From: Planctomycetaceae bacterium
GTDB taxonomy: Bacteria; Planctomycetota; Planctomycetia; Pirellulales; Thermoguttaceae
Direction of reading: 5' to 3'
Length of the DNA: 9,536 nt
NCBI GenBank assembly: GCA_031261125.1
Contig: JAISJZ010000101.1
Span: 1 to 9,536 of the forward strand
Both the position numbers and the translations under genes were made by a program. This document shows positions 6,150-9,536 of the stretch, piece after piece. Below the pieces are notes generated by a model that was given only the letters and a program-made list of their open reading frames with translations, had not been told where the DNA came from and searched no databases. How positions within the stretch are numbered: position 1 is the stretch's first letter; the number at the start of each line of letters is the position of its first letter.

Positions 6150-7544
6150 TTAATACGGTCTTTCTCCGCCTTTCCAAATTTTGTAAAACCGTTTGACTTT
6201 TACTGCTTCACCGGCACCGCCGCGGGCGGTGAAGATTTCCCAAATGTGCATCCGGCAGCAAAAACTGATAAATTCCGTGCCGTTATTCAGGATACTCTCT
6301 TTACCAGCCAAACGTTTGTCATCCCGGAACAGGAAATCGTAGTCCTGCAACGCCTGCATAAACTCGCTGTCGTTGCCGTTGTACATCGAAATATGCGTGA
6401 TAATCGGACCGTCGTTTTTGACTTCACCCTTCGGACGTTCCGGCACCGGACTTTCCGGGATAAAGCCCCGCGGGTCAGGCCAATCAGGGGGAAGTTGCGC
6501 GTTAAGAGCGTCTTGTTCACTATGTTCACTCCTCGCTCTTAACTCTTCATTCTGAACTCCGCTCTCCACCGGCAACTGTCCGTGCTGATACGGTAAGTAT
6601 TGATTCTGGGCTGACCACGGATTTTGCTCTTTCTGCGCTGTTTCGCTCTGCCAAGGTCCCTGCTGAAACGGATGTTCCAACTGCGGCTGTTTCAACAGCA
6701 TATCCCTCTTTTGGTCTTCCGCTTTGTACGGTTCGGCTTCGGGAATGTACGGCACGCCGGTCAACGCAAGATTTTGATTCATATACCGCTGCTGCCGGTA
6801 CTTTGCCAAACCGTCCAGTTCGGTTTCGTTCTCCGTTTCCTCGCCAAGGTTGTTCGGAAGTGTCGCCGACATCAGCATAATCTTTGAATCGCGGTTTGCC
6901 GTCCTTTTTTCTGTTTCACCCGCAGCGGAACTGCCGGGGTTAAATTGCTGTTTTTGTTCTTCCGCCGGTTCCCGTTTTACCGGTTCGTACTTCGGTGTTT
7001 GCGTTTCCAGTTGAGCGGATGCCAGTTCCATTTCGGCTTCCAGCAGCAGTTTATCGGGAATGAATTCTTCGTGCTTCGTTCCCCACGGCAGTCCGCGCCC
7101 GGCAGGAATCGGATGAAAATACGGATTGACGGCGTACCACTCCGTTTCAAATTTCACCTTCGGCGGATAATGGTCGTTAAGATAGTGAATCTTTCCAATC
7201 ACAATGCTGTCAACTTTGAGAAGTTGGGCAAGATAGCGGACATCATCAACGTTTTCAAACCGGTAAATGTTGTGAGCAAGCATTGTCTTCTCGACAACAT
7301 TGTTAGAAATGACGTTGAAACCGGGAACACGCTGCAATTCGTTGGCAAAGCACGTTGCGAACCGCCGACCGTCCACGTTTGGATTGCCTGTGGCGTTGTA
7401 GAACGGAACAACGGCGACGTTCCGCAGTTGCGGCAACGGATTATGCAGCGTCGGCTTGAACCGCGTTACCGGCAGGACTTCGCAGCCCGCATTTCCAGTG
7501 AGCGTCAAAAGCAGAATCAGGATGAGGAACCGATAACAACTCAT
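6150..7544 (-). CDS. lipoprotein with TolB-like N-terminal domain and low-complexity middle
   Basis: The 464-residue product begins with a lipoprotein-type signal (MSCYRFLILILLLTLTGNAGC, Cys21 as the likely lipidated residue; Asn at -3 is unusual). Residues about 40-120 form a TolB/CsgG-like alpha/beta domain (RNVAVVPFYNATGNPNVDGR, then VDDVRYLAQLLKVDSIVIGKI). Residues 121-180 contain an aromatic/Pro segment (EWYAVNPYFHPIPAGRGLPWGT) and a helix. About 185-375 is Gln/Glu/Pro/Asn-rich and likely disordered. The C-terminal 86 residues (379-464) are ordered again (ITHISMYNGND..., FCCRMHIWEIFTARGGAGEA). The two ends match a lipoprotein type that I recall from planctomycetes; function is unknown, probably envelope-associated. 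The alternative TTG start at 7574 has GGAG upstream but would put MTVVPIITTD before the signal peptide, so ATG 7544 is preferred. It lies 67 nt after fabF on the same strand. A heptamer repeat tract lies inside the low-complexity part (about residues 327-345). Confidence 0.82.
   Translation of the reverse strand: MSCYRFLILILLLTLTGNAGCEVLPVTRFKPTLHNPLPQLRNVAVVPFYNATGNPNVDGRRFATCFANELQRVPGFNVISNNVVEKTMLAHNIYRFENVDDVRYLAQLLKVDSIVIGKIHYLNDHYPPKVKFETEWYAVNPYFHPIPAGRGLPWGTKHEEFIPDKLLLEAEMELASAQLETQTPKYEPVKREPAEEQKQQFNPGSSAAGETEKRTANRDSKIMLMSATLPNNLGEETENETELDGLAKYRQQRYMNQNLALTGVPYIPEAEPYKAEDQKRDMLLKQPQLEHPFQQGPWQSETAQKEQNPWSAQNQYLPYQHGQLPVESGVQNEELRARSEHSEQDALNAQLPPDWPDPRGFIPESPVPERPKGEVKNDGPIITHISMYNGNDSEFMQALQDYDFLFRDDKRLAGKESILNNGTEFISFCCRMHIWEIFTARGGAGEAVKVKRFYKIWKGGERPY
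6501..6544. repeat. perfect 10-bp inverted repeat within the lipoprotein gene
   Basis: GTTAAGAGCG (6501-6510) and CGCTCTTAAC (6535-6544) are exact reverse complements separated by 24 nt. The right arm is part of the heptamer tract. In mRNA it would form a 10-bp stem; in DNA it may mark the edge of an inserted element. Confidence 0.7.
6511..6566. repeat. heptanucleotide repeat tract inside a coding sequence
   Basis: On the plus strand, six consecutive 7-nt units from 6525 to 6566 mostly end in CTC: TTCACTC, CTCGCTC, TTAACTC, TTCATTC, TGAACTC, CGCTCTC. Two weaker units (6511-6524) precede them. The tract is translated as part of the disordered middle of the lipoprotein without breaking the frame. 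Three heptamers equal seven codons, so growth in threes keeps the frame. Confidence 0.65.
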
Positions 7545-7611
7545 ATCAGTCGTTATTATCGGCACAACCGTCAAAGTTTCTCCAATTTATTTCCCCGAAT
7601 GTTTTAGATTT

Positions 7612-8871
7612 TTACGGCACATATTTCTTCACGGCGATAATGCTGTTATGTCCGCCGAAACCGAGAGACATTGACAACGCTGCCCGAACCGGCGCATTGC
7701 GTCCTTTGTTCGGGACATAGTCCAAGTCGCAGGCAGCATCCGGTTCGTCCAAGTTAATCGTTGCCGGCAGGAAATCTTCTTTCACCGCCAACGCCGTTAT
7801 CACCGCTTCAATGCCGCCGGCGGCACCGAGAGCGTGTCCTGTCATTCCCTTCGTAGAACTAACCGCCAATTTATAGGCATATCCGCTGAATGCTGTTTTA
7901 ATTGCCGCCGTTTCTGCCGGGTCATTTGCCGGCGTTGACGTTCCGTGAGCATTGATATAATCAACGTCTTCCGGTTTCAGACCGGCATCGTTCAACGCCT
8001 GCCGGATTGCCCGAACCGCCCCTTCGCCGTCGGGACTCGGTGCGGTTAAGTGATACGCATCGGCAGTCGCACCGTATCCGGCAAGTTCTGCGTAAATCAT
8101 TGCTCCGCGGCGTTGAGCGTGTTCCAATTCTTCGAGAATCATAACGCCCGCTCCTTCACTCATTACGAAACCTTCGCGGTCTTTATCAAACGGGCGGGAC
8201 GCTTTGTGCGGCATATCGTTGAAGTTGGTACTCAACGCTTTAAGTTGACAAAAACCGGCGATACCGTATTCGGTGATCGTACTTTCCGTTCCGCCGGCGA
8301 GCATTACGTCGGCACGACCGCAGCGGATTCGGTCAAGAGCAAAACCGACAGCATCGGTTCCCGAAGCACAGGCAGTTACAACAGTATGTGCTGAACCGCG
8401 GATACCGAGCATCATCGACACGTTGCCTGCCGCTTCGTTGGCTATCATTTTCGGGATCGTCATTGCCGGTATCTTCGATGCGCCGCGGTCATACAGTTTG
8501 AAATGCGATTCGTCGTCAACTTCAAGTCCGCCGATACCGTTGCCGAGCAGCACGCCGCACCGGTCAACGTCGTTAAATACAAACGTATCAAGTTTCGCAT
8601 CTTTCCACGCTTCTTCTGCGGCAAGCATTGCGAATTGCGTGAATAATGAAGTGCGTTGCACCAATCGTTTGTCGAAATAATTTTCGCCGTTATAGTTTTT
8701 CACTTCACCGGCGATGCGGCACGGCAAGTTAGACGCATCAAAGCGAGTAATCGGGGCGATACCGCAATGTTCCAACTTGATGTTTTGCCAAAATGTTTCT
8801 TTGCTGGTGCCGACCGAACTAACGATTCCGATACCGGTGATAACGACCCGCCGCGGTGAATTTCCCTGCAC
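7612..8871 (-). CDS. fabF: beta-ketoacyl-[acyl-carrier-protein] synthase II
   Basis: This condensing enzyme elongates fatty acids by joining malonyl-ACP to an acyl-ACP in the cytoplasm. The 419-residue length is normal. The Cys-His-His catalytic set is complete: Cys168 (TACASGTDA), His309 (NAHGTSTPAND) and His346 (KGMTGHALGAAGG, with Lys341). The C-terminal glycine loop is GFGG (404-407), and the N-terminal RVVITGIGIVSSVG is typical. Translation starts at GTG 8871, supported by AAGGAG 6 nt upstream and by family length. The usual neighbour acpP is absent; upstream is a histone-like gene that is insulated by a strong terminator, and a promoter at 8923-8950 serves fabF. The lipoprotein gene follows 67 nt downstream with no obvious terminator or promoter between, so read-through is likely. 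Confidence 0.97.
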   Translation of the reverse strand: MQGNSPRRVVITGIGIVSSVGTSKETFWQNIKLEHCGIAPITRFDASNLPCRIAGEVKNYNGENYFDKRLVQRTSLFTQFAMLAAEEAWKDAKLDTFVFNDVDRCGVLLGNGIGGLEVDDESHFKLYDRGASKIPAMTIPKMIANEAAGNVSMMLGIRGSAHTVVTACASGTDAVGFALDRIRCGRADVMLAGGTESTITEYGIAGFCQLKALSTNFNDMPHKASRPFDKDREGFVMSEGAGVMILEELEHAQRRGAMIYAELAGYGATADAYHLTAPSPDGEGAVRAIRQALNDAGLKPEDVDYINAHGTSTPANDPAETAAIKTAFSGYAYKLAVSSTKGMTGHALGAAGGIEAVITALAVKEDFLPATINLDEPDAACDLDYVPNKGRNAPVRAALSMSLGFGGHNSIIAVKKYVP

Positions 8872-8877
8872 GATTAA

Positions 8878-8883
8878 CTCCTT
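8878..8883 (-). promoter_or_regulatory. ribosome binding site deciding the GTG start of fabF
   Basis: AAGGAG on the minus strand lies 6 nt from GTG 8871, the clearest reason to accept this non-ATG start. Confidence 0.75.
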
Positions 8884-8890
8884 TTCGTTT

Positions 8891-8915
8891 TTGACAAAAT
8901 TCAGAAAAATGTCAA
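8891..8915. promoter_or_regulatory. TTGACA/TGTCAA inverted repeat in the fabF leader (candidate operator)
   Basis: TTGACA (8891-8896) and TGTCAA (8910-8915) are perfect 6-bp inverted half-sites with 13 nt between, located between the fabF -10 box and its ribosome site. The half-sites also look like -35 boxes, so they could belong to an accessory promoter. The position suits a repressor site controlling fatty-acid synthesis, but no regulator is known from this window. Confidence 0.35.
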
Positions 8916-8922
8916 CGACAGA

Positions 8923-8950
8923 AATTTAACAGGAATCATAAAGATGTCAA
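8923..8950 (-). promoter_or_regulatory. promoter for fabF
   Basis: On the minus strand a perfect TTGACA (8945-8950) is followed after 16 nt by TAAATT (8923-8928). It begins immediately after the terminator of the upstream histone-like gene, which supports independent transcription of fabF. Confidence 0.55.
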
Positions 8951-9003
8951 GGGTAAAGAAAAAGCGTCTGTGCAACTGAACGGATTCAGAAACACAGACG
9001 CTT
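8951..9003 (-). terminator. intrinsic terminator of the histone-like gene
   Basis: AAGCGTCTGTG (8962-8972) and CACAGACGCTT (8993-9003) form a perfect 11-bp stem. The loop contains a second perfect 5-bp stem (CTGAA 8976-8980, TTCAG 8985-8989) with a CGGA tetraloop, and the two stems are separated by a symmetrical 3-nt internal loop. In the leftward direction the stem runs into TTTTTCTTT, the U-tail. It sits 20 nt after the stop of the histone-like gene. Confidence 0.85.
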
Positions 9004-9023
9004 GCACAGCCGTCAGCAACATA

Positions 9024-9203
9024 CTATGCTGCAACAGCGGTCTTGGCGGCTTTCCTGCACGCCTTTTTGCATACTTTCTTTGTTGCCTTTTTCACCGCCT
9101 TCTTGGCAACCTTCTTCGCTGCCTTTTTCACGGCTTTCTTCACTGCCTTCTTGGCAACCTTCTTTGCTGCCTTCTTGGCGGCTTTCTTAACTACCTTTGC
9201 CAT
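9024..9203 (-). CDS. small Lys/Ala-repeat histone H1-like DNA-binding protein
   Basis: The 59-residue protein is almost entirely Lys, Ala and Val in the pattern KKAxKKVAKKA, extremely basic, with Cys and Arg only near the end (VCKKACRKAA). It resembles the C-terminal tail of histone H1, chlamydial Hc1/Hc2 and similar Lys-rich bacterial nucleoid proteins, and probably binds and compacts DNA non-specifically. There is no folded domain. ATG 9203 is chosen because AGGAG lies 7 nt upstream (9211-9215) and because the Lys-rich pattern begins there; an in-frame extension to 9275 has an unrelated, non-basic composition. The gene is internally repetitive at DNA level. It forms its own transcription unit, closed by the hairpin at 8951-9003. 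A low-complexity artefact is unlikely given the ribosome site, stop and terminator. Confidence 0.85.
   Translation of the reverse strand: MAKVVKKAAKKAAKKVAKKAVKKAVKKAAKKVAKKAVKKATKKVCKKACRKAAKTAVAA
9093..9173. repeat. internal direct repeat in the histone-like gene
   Basis: A 33-bp segment at 9093-9125 recurs at 9141-9173 with two substitutions, 48 nt (16 codons) apart. Both differences are C/T. This points to growth of the gene by in-frame duplication. Confidence 0.75.
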
Positions 9204-9377
9204 AATCCATCTCCTAAAAGTAGGGGGGAGAGAGAAAACTGTTGATTCACCATAAACCGACAGCGGATCTCTCATAACAGGGGTATCTTATCGAAAGGTA
9301 CAAAGTTCCCGCTGCAAAATTCATCTTACAAAGAAAACGGTTCTTTCCGGTGCAACATAATGTTGTGTTGAAAAGTA
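9204..9377. other. non-coding region upstream of the histone-like gene
   Basis: This stretch should hold the histone-like gene's promoter, but no good -35/-10 pair was found on the minus strand; GATAAG near 9285 lacks a well-spaced partner. A 13-bp palindrome (CAACAT, A, ATGTTG at 9353-9365) is the only clear motif and could be a protein-binding site. Together with 9378-9536 it makes over 300 bases without a secure gene. Confidence 0.4.
9211..9215 (-). promoter_or_regulatory. ribosome binding site of the histone-like gene
   Basis: AGGAG on the minus strand, 7 nt before ATG 9203, fixes the start of the histone-like gene within a longer open frame. Confidence 0.7.
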
Positions 9378-9479
9378 TCATCGTTTTTTGAAGAAGTCGA
9401 CAATTTCGGCGAGTCCCTTCGACGTTTCGCTAGGACCAAATACAGCAGATAGCGGATAATGATAACGGATAGTTTGCAA
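9378..9479 (-). CDS. doubtful 33-codon ORF or C-terminal gene remnant
   Basis: A minus-strand frame from TTG 9479 to TGA 9378 encodes 33 residues ending in GPSETSKGLAEIVDFFKKR, which looks like a natural amphipathic helix. The N-terminal third (QTIRYHYPLSA) is encoded by 7-nt-periodic sequence (about 9448-9475), and a stop lies just upstream. No ribosome site is visible. It may be a small protein, the surviving end of an older gene, or chance. I do not recognise it. Confidence 0.2.
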   Translation of the reverse strand: MQTIRYHYPLSAVFGPSETSKGLAEIVDFFKKR

Positions 9480-9482
9480 TTG

Positions 9483-9531
9483 TATTTACTTTCAACTGTT
9501 CACTATCAACGATCAACTTTCAACTATCAAC
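9483..9531. repeat. heptanucleotide repeat tract at the right edge
   Basis: Seven units of 7 nt can be set in phase; the clearest are TTTCAAC (9490-9496), TATCAAC (9504-9510), GATCAAC, TTTCAAC and TATCAAC (to 9531). The consensus is TWTCAAC. In the same phase, weaker GATAACG-like units extend leftward to about 9448. The tract may continue beyond the window. Confidence 0.65.
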
Positions 9532-9536
9532 TTCAT

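Noticed and set aside
6945..7607. 220-codon plus-strand frame opposite the lipoprotein gene
   Set aside because: Arg/Phe-rich with no recognisable domain; the opposite strand encodes an ordered TolB-like domain with a lipoprotein signal.
9043..9255. Plus-strand Phe/Ala-rich reading frame
   Set aside because: It is the antisense image of the Lys/Ala repeats (TTC/TTT from AAG/AAA) and has no signals of its own; the minus-strand gene has a ribosome site and terminator.
9204..9275. N-terminal extension of the histone-like protein by 24 residues
   Set aside because: Composition changes abruptly from Lys/Ala to mixed residues, and AGGAG points to the ATG at 9203.

Overview
The window looks like a piece of a planctomycete chromosome, probably from the Pirellulales/Thermoguttaceae side. 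The grounds are protein content: a Tat-exported Gfo/Idh/MocA oxidoreductase, an enterochelin-esterase-like plus SMP-30 secreted fusion, a TolB-like lipoprotein with a long low-complexity middle, a stand-alone flotillin FloA, and a lysine/alanine-repeat histone-like protein. Shine-Dalgarno signals are also patchy (good for some genes, absent for others). The lineage is an inference from protein style, not from a marker gene. No tRNA, rRNA, CRISPR array, transposase or phage gene was found.

Layout, left to right. At the left edge, the first 46 codons of a leftward gene (possibly a phenylacetate-CoA-ligase/CapK-like enzyme) have a credible sigma70-type promoter. Next to it lies a frame-split, C-terminally truncated remnant of a membrane protein (331-569) that resembles the start of an O-antigen-ligase-like protein. 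Together they may be the edge of a polysaccharide locus. floA follows (668-1636) with its own promoter, convergent with the Tat-exported oxidoreductase gene (1687-3006). That gene and the secreted esterase/SMP-30 fusion (3227-4852) diverge from a compact control region holding one promoter in each direction (3088-3116 and 3159-3187). The two products are probably a pair of exported enzymes for small organic substrates.

Convergent with the fusion gene is a two-gene leftward operon. A conserved-looking 106-residue protein (5637-5957) overlaps by 4 nt a glutaminase (nitrilase-fold) domain of NAD synthetase type (4867-5640), which lacks the synthetase half. Further right are a TolB-like lipoprotein (6150-7544) and fabF (7612-8871), both leftward and 67 nt apart. 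Upstream of fabF is a 59-residue Lys/Ala-repeat histone-like gene (9024-9203). Its strong two-tier terminator hairpin ends right at the fabF promoter, so the two genes are separate transcription units. The last 330 bases hold only a doubtful 33-codon ORF and a repeat tract.

The most unusual structural theme is short heptanucleotide (7-nt period) degenerate tandem repeats with a different consensus at each site: abutting the start codon of the 106-residue gene (5959-5990), inside the lipoprotein coding sequence (about 6511-6566, beside a perfect 10-bp inverted repeat), and at the right edge (9483-9531). They look like short tandemly repeated heptamers that spread through the genome and can be absorbed into genes. 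I did not find convincing evidence for a wholly new multi-gene system. The best leads are the heptamer repeats, the separated NAD-synthetase glutaminase operon and the frame-split membrane gene.
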